Origin: Dryas octopetala
Taxonomy: Eukaryota; Streptophyta; Magnoliopsida; Rosales; Rosaceae
DNA: 64,000 nucleotides
Direction of reading: 5' to 3'
Assembly: GCA_963921425.1 (NCBI GenBank)
Contig: OY992833.1
Coordinates: forward strand, 10,519,738-10,583,737
Shown: positions 46,083 through 59,786 of the stretch, piece after piece
How the letters are laid out: every line of letters starts with the position of its first letter
Position numbering within the stretch: the stretch's first letter is position 1
Notes under the pieces: generated by a model
Told to the model about the DNA's origin: nothing
Database searches by the model: none
What the model saw: only the letters and a program-made list of their open reading frames with translations
Made by a program: the position numbers and the translations under genes

Positions 46083-49000
46083 TTTTCCTTGACAAAACAT
46101 CAACTCATTCACCTCACAAGACTCTCAACACTCATCCCAACACTATGTTATAATGTACCTGCAAGAAGAAGTACTTGCACAACACAAAACATGATAGTAC
46201 AGCAACCAATGCAGTTTAAACACAGCAAGCAATGTAAATTAAACAAATATATTCTCCTCCTTTTTGTCAAGAAAAGACAAAAGGACATACATAAAAAAAT
46301 AGGAGTGAAGTTCAAGAGTACAGAAAGTTGGAGAAATATTCAAGAAAAAAATCAATGCCAACATGGTCAGAAAGAAATTGAAATAAATGTCATAACTTCC
46401 TTGAAATTTGAACTCCCCTACAGACTAACTCCTCCTAAATGCTAACTTCCCCTAAAGCTGATAATCTGCAGCAGTTACAGCATCTTGATACCGGGCTTGC
46501 AGAAAATAGACATGGAATATGAGGGGCAGCTAGAGAAGAAAATAGGCATGCAGAAAGTCTGAAATGCCCTTTAATGAACAATAACCTAAAGAGCTGAATG
46601 GTCCTGTTAAAATGACTGTATGTGACTACTGCAGACCAGTCAAAATGGACAAAGTTCGTACAAAACAGAACTGAGACTTAAAACAGTCATGAAATTTGAC
46701 GAAAAGATAGAGGAATCCTAAAAGAGTTGGAAGCAATGACACACAAGAAAAATCTATGAGTTAGATGTGCTTCAGGGATTTTATTTTGACAAAAACAACA
46801 AAAACAATTGAAAAGAATTAACCACCAATGTCAACACTCTAATAGATATGGAAAATGAAAATTGCAAATTTTGTGCAAGAAAATAAGCATATTTAGGATA
46901 TAGGGAGGTCAATGCTAGCATTCAAGACTTGTTCTAGATGGAAAAACAATGTCAAAGACAATCAAAGAGGTTGAATAAGCTTCATCCACAAAAAGATATC
47001 AGAATTTGACCACTCAAGAGAATTTCTAATTTGGGAACAAATCTTGAAAACAAAGTTTTTCAACTCATGACAATGGCTATGAGAAAATTATTTTCATTTG
47101 CTTTGTTTAGGCACATCCCAAAATAAGTGCAATGATTTGGTTCAATTTTGCAACTCTTTACCCTAGAACACCATAAAAACACTTTATTTCTCCCTTGGGC
47201 CGTGACTTCTTTAGTCACACTTTTTTTTAAAAAAAATTTTGTATGGTGCACATTTGTTCAAATGAGGAAAACTTAGCTTAAGATAGGTCACAAAGGAGGA
47301 ATTATATTGAAAGGCTAAATTGCATCCTCAAACAAATTGTCTTTGGAAAGTATTTAACAAGTTTGATTGACTATGACAAAGTGTTAAATAGAAAGAGACC
47401 TCAAAGCTAACATTGGACAAGAAGAAAGGATTATGCTTATTGACATGACACATGTTATGTAAGAATCTTTTTGAATATCAAAGAGAGTGTGATAAGTAAT
47501 GTTAAGACCTTTCAAAATGGTTATTTAAAAACAAACGAAACTACTTAAACCAAACAAAAGAAACTTAAACAATGAAGCACATTTAACTACAAGGGATCAT
47601 GAATGTGTACAAATGCCAATTGACTTCCGAAGACTAATGTGCTTTGGATTCTCTAAAGCTTTTGTAAAGATGTCTGCAAGTTGCTGTTCGGAAGGAACAA
47701 AAGTCAAAGTAAGAGTTCCACTCTCTACAAGATCTCAAATGAAATGATGTCTTATGTCAATATGCTTGGTTCTAATATGTTGCACCGGGTTCTTGGAGAT
47801 AAGCACTCATGTTATCACAATAGATGAGAAAGGTTTTCTCATCAATTCCATAATCGGCTAACATTTGTCTCATCCAAATGAGTTGTGTACAACAACGCCC
47901 TGCTGCTATGTATTCAGCTTCAGCAGTCGACAAAGAGACAGAATTCTGCTTCTTGCTATGCCAAGACACTAAGTTATTCCCAACATAGAAAGCACCACCC
48001 GAGGTGCTCTTCAAATCATCACTACACCCAGTCTAATCGGAGTCAGTACTAAATCCAACTAATTTAGTGTTGGTGTTATGAGTATACCACAACCCATAGT
48101 CAAGAGTCCCACATACATATTTGATTATCCTCTTTGTTGCAAACAAATGAGATTCTTTGGGATCACTTTGGAACCTAGCACACACTCCTACCGCAAACAA
48201 TATGTCCAGTCTACTAGCCGTGAGGTAGAGGAGACTCCCTATCATGCTCCTATACAAGGTTTGGTCCACTTGCTTACCACTTGGATCCCTATGAAGTTTA
48301 GAGCTTTTAGTCATTGCAGTATTTGCCACTTTGGAAGACTCAATCCCAAACTTTTTGACCAAGTTTCTAGCATACTTAGATTGGGAGATAAACATCTCAC
48401 AATCTTCTTGCTTAACTTGCAGCCCTAAAAAGAAATTCATTTCACCAACTAGACTCCTTTCAAATTCACTAGCCATTACATCAATGAATCTCTTGACATG
48501 AAAATTTGAAGTTGAACCAAAAACAATATCCTCCACATAAACTTGAGCAATCAAGACATCATTTTTTAACCTTTTTACAACTAGGGTCTTGTCAACCGAC
48601 CCTCTTTGATACCCATTGGACAACAAGTGATGAGAAAGTCTCTTATACCAAGCTCTTGGAGCTTGCTTTAGCCAATACAAGGCTTTCTTCAATTTATAAA
48701 CACCATCTCTCATGTGAGGATCCTCAAAAACCCTTTGGTTGTTCCACAAAAACTTCCTCATTCAAGTAACCATTTAAAAATGCCGTTTTAACATCCATTT
48801 GATACAATTTGAACTTAAGATGACACGTAATGACACAAAGTAACCTAACGGACTCAAGTCTAGCAACGGGTGCAAAAGTTTCATTAAAGTCAATACCCTC
48901 TAATTGAGAGTACCCTTGAGCAACAAGCCTAGCCTTGTTTCTAACTACATTCCCAAATTCATCAGATTTATTTTTAAAGATCCATTTGGTGCCAATGACA

Positions 49001-52000
49001 TTTGTGTTGGCTGGTCTTTCTACAAGAGTCCACACTTGGTTTCTCTCAAATTGGTTCAATTCCTTATGCATTGCACTCACCCATTCCTCATGATTGAGTG
49101 CTTCTTTGACATTTTTTGGTTCAACAATTAACACATAGCACACATAAGCAAGTTCATTGGCCATTTGTTTTCTAGTCCTAACTGGCTGGTCTAAAGAACC
49201 TAGAATTACATCTTCACCATGGTAACACCTCACCCATCCTGGTTTTTCAGGTCTATCACTCAAAGTTTTGTCATTTTGTTCACTCTCTGACTTATCAAAC
49301 TCAACACTTTTTGAGTCATCAGTAAGTTTATCACTGCCTGACTTGGACTCTTGTTTAACCAAATTATCCTCTTTTGGATCAGATTGAGGAAACAATTCAT
49401 CCTTATCTGCAGCCATTTCAATAGATGCATCATGATCATCTATTTTTATATTTATGGACTCCATCATAGAACTTGTTCGTAAATTGAAAACTCTGAAAGC
49501 TCTACTGTTTGATGAGTAGCCTAAAAACAGACCCTCATCACTCTTAGAATCAAATTTCCCCAAATGTTCTCTATCCCTAAGGATGTAACATGCACTCCCA
49601 AACACTCTAAAGTGTGTAACCTTGAGTTTTCTACCCTTCCACAGTTCATAGGGAGTCTTTTTGGTTCCCGGCCTAAGGTAGACTCGATCTATTTATGATG
49701 TAACATGCTGTGTTGACCACCTCAGCCCAGAAGTGTTTAGCAAGATTTTTGCTATTCTACATCACTCTTGCCATCTCAATCAAAACCCTATTCTTTCTCT
49801 CAACAATTCCATTTTGTTGGGGTGTTATAGGAGCTGAGAATTCATGTTTGATACCCATTTGACAACAAAACTCATCGAATTGAGAGTTTTCAAACTCAGT
49901 TCCATGGTCTGATCTAATTCTGGACAGGGTTGACAGACTTGACATACCTTCACTTTTTAGCAGTTTCACAATCTTGACAAAATGATGAAAGGTCTTCGAC
50001 TTGTCCTTAAGAAATGACACCCAAGTGTACCTAGAAAAATCATCTACCATGACTAGAATGTATTTCTTTCCACCTATTGACAAAGTTTGGACAGGACCAA
50101 CTAAATCCAAGTGATTTAGTTCAAGTGTCCTAGAGGTGCCTATGTCTTCGACCCTTTTGTGTGGTTCTTTGGTTTGTTTTCCCATTTGACATGGACCACA
50201 AATAAAAGTTTCAGGCTTTCCTATCTTTGGTAGACCTCTAACAACCTCATGCTTAGACAACTTGTAAAGGTCATGAACATTAATGTGACCAAGTCTTTGA
50301 TGCCAAAGAGAGCTAGTATCATCAATAGCTCTATTGCAAGTATTCTCAATTTTTCCAACATTGTCATCAAATACATAGCAATCATCCCTAGACCCAGGGG
50401 CATTCAAGATCTCTCTTCCTTGGGAGTCAACAATTCTACATCCACTCTTGGACATACACACTTCACCACCCCATTCATCACATAGTTGGCTAATACTAAG
50501 CAAATTAGAATTCAGCCCATCAACAAACCTTACATTTTTCAATTCGGGTATACCGGGAATGTGTACAACCCCTTTTCCACTCACATAGGACTTCTCTCCT
50601 CCTCCAAAAGTCACACAACCACCATCATAAGGAGCAAGTGAGGTAAAGACTTCCTTATCGCCGTCATATGTTTGGAACACCCACTATCTAGGTACCAAAT
50701 ATTCCTCTTAGTGGCTGAAAAAGTATTCAAGGTTACTAGACATTTAGTGGAGCTCTTCACAATCCATCTTTGATGTGGACTTGACTTATTTTTGGGAAAT
50801 GGGGTAACAAGTAAGGCAATTTTGGTTACATCTTTGAGGAGATTGTTCACTTGCACTTGTAGAGAAATATTTCTCTTTGGTTCATTTGATTTCTTTCTTC
50901 TAAGTTTGTTGCAATTTGGTCTAATGTTGTAACGACCCGACCCAAATTCCACTAGAAATTTAAATTTTTATTTAACTATGGTTTTAAGAGGTTTCTAAAG
51001 GATGTTGAATTGTATTTTAAAGATTTGAGATTTATTTGAAAAATAAAAAGGGTTTTGATTTATTTATTTATTTTTGTTTTAATTTAGGCTTAACCCAAAG
51101 TTGACTTTTAAAATAAATGGGCTTTCGATTTTGACTTTGGGTCCGTTGGATAGGTTTCGAGCCCACGATTTCATAGACATGTAGCACGCGTCGATCCGAG
51201 TTACGGTTTAAGAGATATGGGCGTTTGAAGCGAGGGGCAATTTCGTAAAATTGATGATTTGGTTTTAAAATAGAAAATCAGATTTTTAAAGGGGATTTTT
51301 CTCTCTCTCTAGAATTTTCTACAACATTCTCTCTCTCTCTCTTTCTCCCTTTATTTTTCTCTCACCCGCACTCTCTCCCTCTGTCTTCTCTCCCTGTGAC
51401 CACCCCTGCACACTAGCTCCCACAGCCACCACCACCTCGTCGACCACCACTCGCCGACCTTGATCACTGGCGTGTCTCCCCGACGCCGGTCAGCTTGCCA
51501 GTTCTTTTTTCAGCCAGCCCCTGCGCACGCCAACCCAACCACCCAGCCCACATTCGGCGACTTTCCCGACGACTCAAGGCCACCGGCCGACGACCCTCCC
51601 CGGTGCCGGTCCAGCCCAGCCTCCCTCCTCGCCGGCTAACATCTAGGCACAGGGAAACACGTCGAAAAACCACCAGCCCGCCGCCCCTCTATTCGCCGAA
51701 TTTTAGCCATTTTTTCAACGTCAATCACCTCGATTTTAGGTGGGTTTCTCTCCCCCATCTTGGGCTTTATTTTTTCCCTATACTTTTGTTGGATTTTAGG
51801 AAATTAAAAATTTGGATTTTATAGCTATTTCGGGTTCCCTTTGAATGTAGAGTTTGTGGATTAATTTTGTTGTGTTTTAGATATTTTTCCACCTCTTACA
51901 AAGGTTAATTGATGTTAGAATCAGAAATTTAAAAGTAATTTGGAGGATTTTCGTGTTCTTGGGGGAGTTGGGTTCATGGGTTTGGAACCCATTTCGGGTT

Positions 52001-52461
52001 TGATGGAAATTTCTGGATTTGGTGGTGTTTTGGGGGTTATTATGGACAATTTTCACTTATAGAAACTTCCACGTGCCGACCCTAATAAGAAGTTTTAAGA
52101 AAATTCTCAGTTTTGGTGAATATTGCCTTCAGAGCCGCCAAGTTGGACAGTGACAGTAGCGAATACAACCATTCAGTTACCAATTCTAGTTTTTATCACC
52201 GTTTAAGAGTCTAATTTTAGTTAATTGTCGGTTTATATAGGGTGGAGGTATTGCACGGTGTTTGAGTACCCTTCCGAGACCAAACAAGCTCTAGAATAAT
52301 TGTGGTTTTGGGGTTAGGCTCTACATAATTAATTTTGGATTTATGGTTGGATCACTTTGTGTAATTAATGTTAAGAGAAGGACATAAGTATGGTATTATG
52401 GGTTTAAAGAGAAGGAGTTTCTAACCTTTTTATTGAGAAAGAGTTGGGCGGGACGTTAGGC

Positions 52462-52483
52462 TCCACACACACACACACACACA
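52462..52483. repeat. (CA)n microsatellite in solo LTR A
   Basis: About 11 CA units. Confidence 0.9.
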
Positions 52484-52655
52484 AACTTTAAATGTCGTAG
52501 AATCGAGACTAATCTATGGTTTTATCGTTTTATTCTATAGGCGAGACGATCGTGGCTCGAGACAACCCGTAGGAGGATCGAAGTTAGGATTCTCATTGTG
52601 AGTGGACTAACTTATAAATTTTGAAAATGTTTATGAAAGTTTATAATTTAATTTA

Positions 52656-53386
52656 GGCATCAATTCAATTTAGACACATAACTATATATGTTATTTCAAC
52701 GGGGTCCACGAACTTTCAAATATTTCAAATATACACCTGATTTATTATGTAAATTGAAAAATGAAATTTCATCCATCAATTTATTGAGAGATCAGTTAAA
52801 TGTCAGCTTGGCTTTTGCTAACGACGTGGCACCAACTCAGCATACATTTCCCGCCAAATGAGCAACACATGTCCACTTGACATGAGCCCACACACCTATC
52901 ACCTTTTTCCCACTCGTCGAACGCTTTTCTGACCATTTAGTCTCCCAAAAACATCACGTTTTCCCTCAAATTTGAATATAAATCCCTCACTTGTGTTCAA
53001 CCAGACAGAAAAAGATGATGAGTTTGTGGACCCTTGTCAGAGGTAAGGTGGACCGGTGTCGTTCATTTGGCGGAAAATGAGTGACACGGGTCCACCTAAC
53101 CCCTGACACGGGCCACAAACTCTCTCTCTCTGTGTCTATTATTATTAAATTGTGGGTCTGTGTCGCTCATTTGGCGGGAAATGTTTGCTGAGATAGCGCC
53201 ACATCGCCAAGTAATCCCGGTCAACAAAAGCCAAGCTGTCATTTAACTGATTTCTCAATGAATCAATGGACATAAATTCATTTTTCAATTTAGAGAATAG
53301 ATCGGGTGTATATTTGAAATATTTGAAAGTTCATGGACCCCGTTGAAATAGCTTATATAGTTATTTGTCTAAATTGAATTTATGCC
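52656..53386. mobile_element. Mutator-type MITE, 731 bp, 9-bp target duplication
   Basis: A perfect 9-bp duplication TTTAATTTA (52647-52655 and 53387-53395) flanks it. The terminal inverted repeats extend well over 100 bases: left GGCATCAATTCAATTTAGAC, right (inverted) GGCATAAATTCAATTTAGAC, both followed by AACGGGGTCCA and TTTCAAATATTTCAAATATA. A second inverted pair lies further in (CATTTCCCGCCAAATGAGC near 52846 and 53167). It has no coding capacity. It interrupts solo LTR A, so it is the youngest insertion in this nest. Confidence 0.88.
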
Positions 53387-55183
53387 TTTAATTTATACTT
53401 GTTTTTGAGTGAGTGTTTGAGAAATAAGAATCTTTGAGTTGGTTTAATTCTTAATGAGTTATGAAAATCGTATCATTTTAATTATTCTATGATGTGGATT
53501 TTAATTAAGGATTTGATGTTTAGATTTGAAGTGTTTGGCTTTTAAAATCATACATAAGTGATCGTTTTAGCATAAATTTTTATATGTTAATTTTTCTTGA
53601 ATTTGAGCGAGGGGTTCTTAATATTTATTACCACTCTTTTTATTATGTTTATAACTCATTTTATTTTGAACCTATTGTGAGAAAGATGGAATTGAGATTT
53701 ATATCGATTCATTATTTTATTTTGAAAAGTTTCAAAAAAGGTTTGGGAAGTTGACATTCTAAGTAAAAGCTATGTTGTTTGTCAAGTTGTTGTTGGTTTT
53801 CAAACCACCTTTTCAGTACCCTTCCAGGTTATCAGATTAGATAGGTCTTTGGGATCCATTGCGACACACACATAGGCTTTGGGCCGTGTGTCGTGATGCT
53901 TGACCCTTTGGGGGTGGCTCTGCGTGCACGTAAGACAGAATTTCTAGCTCTGCATGCGTACGACAGATTCTTGGCTCTGCGCGTGTATGACAGATACTAT
54001 GGGTAACTGACTGATGTGTGTTTTCAGTTGTTAAGTATTTTAAGTGATGAGTTTATGGCAGCAAAGTTTTTTAAGTATGACGGTTTCAGTTGAGCAGTTT
54101 ATTGATTTTTAGTATATTGAGAGTGGTTTGAGAAGAAAGTTTTCAGTTTAAATTATTTATTTATAAATTGACGGTATCGATTTCAGTTTGAGAACTTGTT
54201 ATTTTCAAAGATTGATTTTCAGTTACTTGTTTTGTTTAAAAGATTTGCATATTATGAGTTTCTTTTTGTTACTGCATGACTTAATTTTAAGGTTCTCATA
54301 CATTTATTATTCTACGAGTTTTCTTATGCAATGAGCATTCTGAGGATTTGAAATATTTTCATGTTCATATGTTTTTCTCATACTTTAAGCATGATCGTGG
54401 TTTACAAGGAGATTTTGAAATAGACTTGTGAAAAGGTTTTAAAAGTGGGGGATTTCAAAGAGTGACGCGAGGTTTTAGAAGAGTTTTGATTTTAAAGAAA
54501 TTTGGAAGGATGAATAACTTAAATACTTGGTTTTATATTTTGTCCACTCACTGAGAGTTTTCTCACATTTTGCTTTTGACGTTTTCTCCCCAGGTAGTAG
54601 CGATCACCGAGGTTGGACCGTACCACGTCGAGGCATTCGAGTTACTCATCTCCAGCTTATTGGTATAATAGGATCAAGGTTTCTCTGGAAATAAATAAAA
54701 TGAGATATATATTATTGTATAGTGAATTAGATATGTTCTGATTAGATTTGTATCACTTGTTGTGGGTCTGAGACCTTAATTTTGGTTGTGGTAGAGGTGG
54801 TAGAGGTGGTTGATGTTTTAGAAGTGCTTTTACAAGTTTTGAAATTTTTGGGATAGTCCATTTTCAGGGTAGGTTCTGCCGAATTTTCGGTAGAATTTTC
54901 CTTGATTTTGGATCTCACAGGACCTCTTCGGGTTTCAGGGTGGAATCCGGGGGTGGTCCTGACAAATGTGACCCTTGACATGACAATGATGACAAACCGG
55001 GACAAACTTTGTTTTTCTAAGTGAAGTAGAACAATCAATTTTTGTGACACTTGGTGTAGTTTGACTTGACTTAGAGTGAGATGCATTTTGACCAATGTTA
55101 ATGAAGCCTAGAACCTTTTTGACACCATGATCAGATTTTGACTTGACAGAAATGATCTTTGTGTTAGATACACTAGGACAATT

Positions 55184-58100
55184 TGTAACGACCCTACCCA
55201 AATTTCCACTAGAAATTTAAATTTTTATTCAATTATGGTTTTAAGAAGTTTTTAAAGGATGTTGAATTGTATTTTAAAGATTTGAGATTTTATTTGCAAA
55301 ATAAAAAGGGTTTTGATTTAAAGTTTTGATTTATTTATTTATTTTTGTTTTAAGCTTGACCCAAAGTTGACTTTTAAAACAAATGGACTTTCAATTTTGA
55401 CTGTGGGTCCGTTAGATAGGTTTCGAGTTCACGAGTTCATAGACACGTAGCACGCATCATTTCAAGTTATGGTTTGAGAGATATGGACGTTTGAAGCGAA
55501 GGGCAATTTCGTAAAATTGACAAATTGGATTTAAAAATCAGATTTTTAAGAGGATCTCTCTCTCTCTCTCTCTAGAATATTCTACACACTCTCTCCCCCT
55601 CTATTTCTTCTCTCACCCCGACTGTCTCTCGGCCTTCTCTTCCCTCTCTCTCTGCACACGGCCAGCTCCGATGGGAACTCACCTTCGCCGGCCAACCCAC
55701 CACGGCCGAAGGCCACTGACGTGACCCCTAGCCGCCGGCCATCCTCCCTCGCGTCTCCCTTGCACAGGCAAGCTCTTCCACGGGCAGGAACAGTCGAGAG
55801 AAAACACAGCTCACCGCCGGCGATCTCATTTTTCCGGCGACAACGGGACACCGGACCTACTGGGTCCTCTTCATCTCACCACGGCGAGTTCAACTATGGG
55901 CTCCGTTTGTCCAGACGATGCTCCACGACGGAGCAATGAGCTCGGGAAGCCAATTCAGCCGCCGGTTTCCGCCACCGTTTTCAACCATTTCCGACGAGAT
56001 TTGGCCGTCGGTCCAGTTGTCAAAAATGATCCTAGAGGTATGGGCTTTCTTTCCCCCTTGTTCTTGCGTGTCAATTTTAAGAATCTGGAGATTGAAATTT
56101 TAGGGCTTGTACCCAATTCGGGTTTACCTTGAATTGAGCCTATTTGAGCGATTTCTGAGTCGTTTTTCGTCCAATTGAAGTGCCTAGGTTGAATTTGGGT
56201 TGATTTTTAGTTGAAAAAAATCATTTTTTTAGAATCTGTCGCTACTGCCACCGCTGTCTCCGCCACTTGTGGCGGCGGGTCAGCGGTCGTTTGTCTCTTT
56301 TGCCCACATTGAACTTCTAGGAGATCCTCGGAGGTTGTTTGGTGAGTTCTATGAAATTTCTGTGTTGTTTAAGGCCGGGCAGCCACCGTGTGTGGTGGCG
56401 GCCGCCCGTTTTGGACGATTAAATGACCAGTTGTGAATTCTATATATATTTAAGTTGGTTGTCTGGTCTTAACAGGTACACGGGCTCGGGAAATCTCATT
56501 CCCGATGCCGTTATGCTGCCGGATTGGTATCCGAGCAATGGCACCGTGAAGGGTATTTCGGTCTTTTACGTAGTTAAATTGTGAGTGAAACTTATCGGAC
56601 TTTTACTGTAGAGTACTGTTAATAAATTGTCGGTTCTGTGTGGTTTGATGCTTTATGTTAGAGGAAGCTAAGTATATGATTTAGACCATGAGAAGGAATT
56701 GACGAGGATTGAGACTAAAGAATTAAGTGGGAATTATAAAGATGTTATGATGATAATTGCTGAACTAGAGAAGAAATGTTTATTGTTGAGATATATGAGT
56801 GAGGATTAAGCAATTATTATATAATAGACTGTGAGTAGGAATCAATTTCGGAAAGGTTTCGGTATAGTTCGGAGTAGACAGTGAGTGGACTTTGCTTTAT
56901 AAACGTTTTTATGAAGTTTCATGATTTAAACTCTTATTTGTTGCCTTGAGTTTTATTTGGAATTGTTAAATGGTGAATTTGATTTTGATATTAAAAGGTT
57001 ATGGTTTTCGAATGATTATTTTTTCAATTTAATCTATTGAGATTTATGTTTATGCGGAAGATAATATTTTAAATTTGGTTTTAGCGTCAACCATCAGGAG
57101 TTTTCATTTAATTGGATTCATGAGATGAGCATATAAATTTATAATGTTTGGGCTTGACATATGATTTCATGGTTTTAAAGAACTATATATATTATTTTGA
57201 GATGATTTATTAATTGCATGATTTGATGATTTGTGAAAAGCTTAAGAAATCGTAATTTGCAGACTTTATCTATTTACAAGAATGGTTTTAGAAAGTTGCA
57301 GAGCGGTTTTCAAATCGCCATATAAGTACCCTCACCCACAGGTACAGATATAGATAGGTCTTTGGGACCCATCACGGCACACACATAGGCTTTGGGCCGT
57401 GTGCCGGGATGCCTCACCCTTTGGGGGTAGTCTACGTGCACGTACAACACTTTGGCTTATTGTACGACGGCGATTCGACGGTACAAGGGCCACCGTAAGT
57501 CCACTTGTATGACGGCGTTGCGACGGTACAAGGGACACCGTAAGTCTATGTGCACGTACAACACTTTGGCTTATTGTACGACGGCGATTCGACGGTACAA
57601 GGGCCACTGTAAGTCCACTTGTATGACGGCGTTGCGACGGTACAAGGGACACCGTAAGTCCACTCGCATGACGGCGGTGCAACGGTGCGGGTGGAAGGTT
57701 ATGTAGACGGTCCACTTGGTGCGACGGTCTTGTACGGTACCAATGTGGAGCCTTTCAATTGGGTGCTTATATGGCCAACGTTTTTACTAAAAATTTTATT
57801 AAATAAAGATATTTTAGTTATTTTCTATCAGTTCAAGACTCAAAAATAGGGATTTTAGCTAGAAATTTTATAAGATATACCATTTATATTATTTCCCATT
57901 ATTCTCTATGATACAAAGGAATTTCAAGTTGAAATTGTTATGTAGAAACTTTCTGTTGGAATTATGTTCATGATGTAAGGTTTTGTTAAGTTGTGAAAGA
58001 GTTCATTACAAAGATGTTTTCAATTGATATTCATTTTCAGTTCAATTGGATATTTTTCAGCGCGAGCAGTTTTATAAAGTGGTTTTCAAATGAAAATTTT

Positions 58101-58485
58101 TGAAATTTATTTTGTCCACTCACTGAGAGTTTTCTCATGTGTTATTTTTTTTACGTTCTCCCTAGGTAATAGCGATCACTGAGGTCGGACCGTACCACGT
58201 CGAGGCATTCGAGTTACACATCTCCAGCTTATTTGTATAATAGGATCAAGGTTTCCCTTGAAATAAATAAAATGAGATATGATTGTATAGTGGATTAGAT
58301 ATGTTATGATTAGAATTGTATTACTTATTGTGGGTCTGAGACCTTATTTTTGGTTGTGGTAGAGGTGGTTGATGTTTTAGAAGTGTTTGAAATTTTGGGA
58401 TAGTCCATTTTCAGGGGAGGTTCTGCCGAATTTTCGGTAGGATTTTCCTTGATTTTGGATTCCCGCAGGACCTCTCCGGGTTTTA
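55184..58485 (+). mobile_element. LTR B, gypsy (Tekay-like), about 3.3 kb, 3' edge worn
   Basis: It starts TGTAACGACCCTACCC and follows solo LTR A closely (TCTAGAATATTCTACACACT, the GC-rich block 55620-56030, the GGTCTTTGGGACCCATCACG block at 57356, and TCACTGAGAGTTTTCTCA near 58121). The end stops at GACCTCTCCGGGTTTT, short of the GGTCCTGACA found in LTR A. No second copy of the left flank CAATT is visible, so the last tens of bases seem lost and the right boundary is approximate. It is inserted in the gag part of the SIRE-type element, 219 bases from solo LTR A. Confidence 0.78.
57437..57665. repeat. Minisatellite in LTR B, about 113-bp unit, two copies
   Basis: The unit begins TGCACGTACAACACTTTGGC (57437 and 57550) and holds inner repeats of about 42 bases built on GACGGCG...CGACGGTACAAGGGC/ACACCG. 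Solo LTR 2 has a single unit at about 30250-30340. Confidence 0.82.
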
Positions 58486-59772
58486 TTCCTTTATGCTAAG
58501 AGTTTCGGTGAAAAGTAAGTCATACTTATCACAGAGTACAGTGTAGGACTCATCATCAGGGGAAAATTATGAGTCAGACCCACCATCAACTTGTTCAATC
58601 TCCTTGATTGATGCAACAAATGCAACTTCATCACCCTCAATGTCGGAAGAAGACTCAAAATCTTTTGAGTCCTCACTCTCACTATCACTCTAAGTGATCT
58701 TCATGGCTTTATTCTTACTTGAAGAATAATTCTTTCTATTATTTGCACATTCAATTGCAATGTGACCTATTCCACCACAAGTGTACATGTAACATTTCAC
58801 ATCTTTCTTCGTTGTTCTTCCTTCCTTAAAGTTAGACTTTCTCTCTTGTTTTCTCTCAAATGAATTCTCTCCTTGAGGTTTGAATTTGTACTCTTTGAAG
58901 TTGTTACCACTAGTCCTAGCTTCTCTCCCTTTATTTCTAAGAATTCGCCTAAACTTCTTAACAAAAAGGGCAACCTCATCATCGGACATTGATGATTTTT
59001 CACTCAAGCTTTCACTTATTTCTTTGACACTTTGCAAAGCAATATCTTTTGATTTTTTGCTGTCCCTTTCATCCATTTCAAGCTTCATCTCAAAAGTTTT
59101 AAGCTTTCCTATCAATTTTGAGTTCATCTAAGTTTTGGACTTCTTGAATTGCATGTTTCTTAGATTGAAATCTCTTAGGTAGAGATCTAAGAACCTTTTG
59201 GACAATGGTAGACTCCTCATATGGTGTACCTAGGGACATGGCTTCATTTGTGAGAGCTTCCAACCTTTCATAGAACTCGGAAAATAACTCGGACTCTTTC
59301 ATCCTAATTTCTTCAAATTTGGCATGTACCATTTGAAGCTTAAGAGACTTAACTTGTTTGTCCCCTTCATGAACAACTCTAAGCTTATTTCAAGCTTGCC
59401 TAGCCATGACACAATGTTGTATGTGTGCAAATTGGGAGGAAGATAGTGCAGTGACAATAGCATTTCTAGCTTTCTTGTTGGAGCTAGAGGCCGTGACTTC
59501 GATTAAAGACCATTCGGACCTAGGCTTAGGAGTTTCAATCCCATCAACAGTTCGAGTGGGAAGAATCCACTCAACAGTGAGATACTCATATGCTAACTCA
59601 TCATAGGCATCAAAGAAAATTTCAAATTTCTCGATCTCTCCAAACAGCGTAGTTGCTGCCATCAAATAATGGAGGAGAGTTGCAAGACCCTGCAACTCGA
59701 TCTCTTTCCATCTAAACACACCTAAAAACAAACAACACCCTAGGATCTCTCTATTTGCTTTTAAAATAGCGC

Positions 59773-59784
59773 TCTGATACCAAT
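59773..59784 (-). other. Primer-binding site of the SIRE-type element
   Basis: The minus strand reads TGGTATCAGAGC, complementary to initiator methionine tRNA, two bases from the LTR. Confidence 0.9.
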
Positions 59785-59786
59785 TG

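Larger units (their letters stand above)
50928..54964 (+). mobile_element. Solo LTR A, gypsy (Tekay-like), 4037 bp with a MITE inside
   Basis: It runs from TGTAACGACCCGACCC to GGGGGTGGTCCTGACA with a perfect duplication AATGT (50923-50927 and 54965-54969). Without the 731-bp MITE at 52656-53386 it is about 3.3 kb. A CT-rich then GC-rich block (51300-51720) and the conserved GGTCTTTGGGATCCATTG block (53850) tie it to the LTRs at 28462 and 55184. It is inserted in the gag/pol part of the SIRE-type element. No internal region remains. Confidence 0.88.

Noticed and set aside
47060-47400. Small frames in the spacer of the SIRE-type element
   Set aside because: They match spacer of the plus-strand copy (2451-2800), where frame and strand are not kept.
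51464-51824. Proline/arginine-rich open frame
   Set aside because: Same GC-rich LTR block as above. The frame is not kept between copies.
55582-56132. Overlapping open frames on both strands
   Set aside because: GC-rich part of LTR B; frames differ from those in LTR A.
57332-57715. Repeat-like protein on both strands (HRRHTSGLTV type)
   Set aside because: It is the translation of the LTR B minisatellite.
55179-58500. Target duplication for LTR B
   Set aside because: The left flank CAATT has no second copy at the right edge, so none is claimed.
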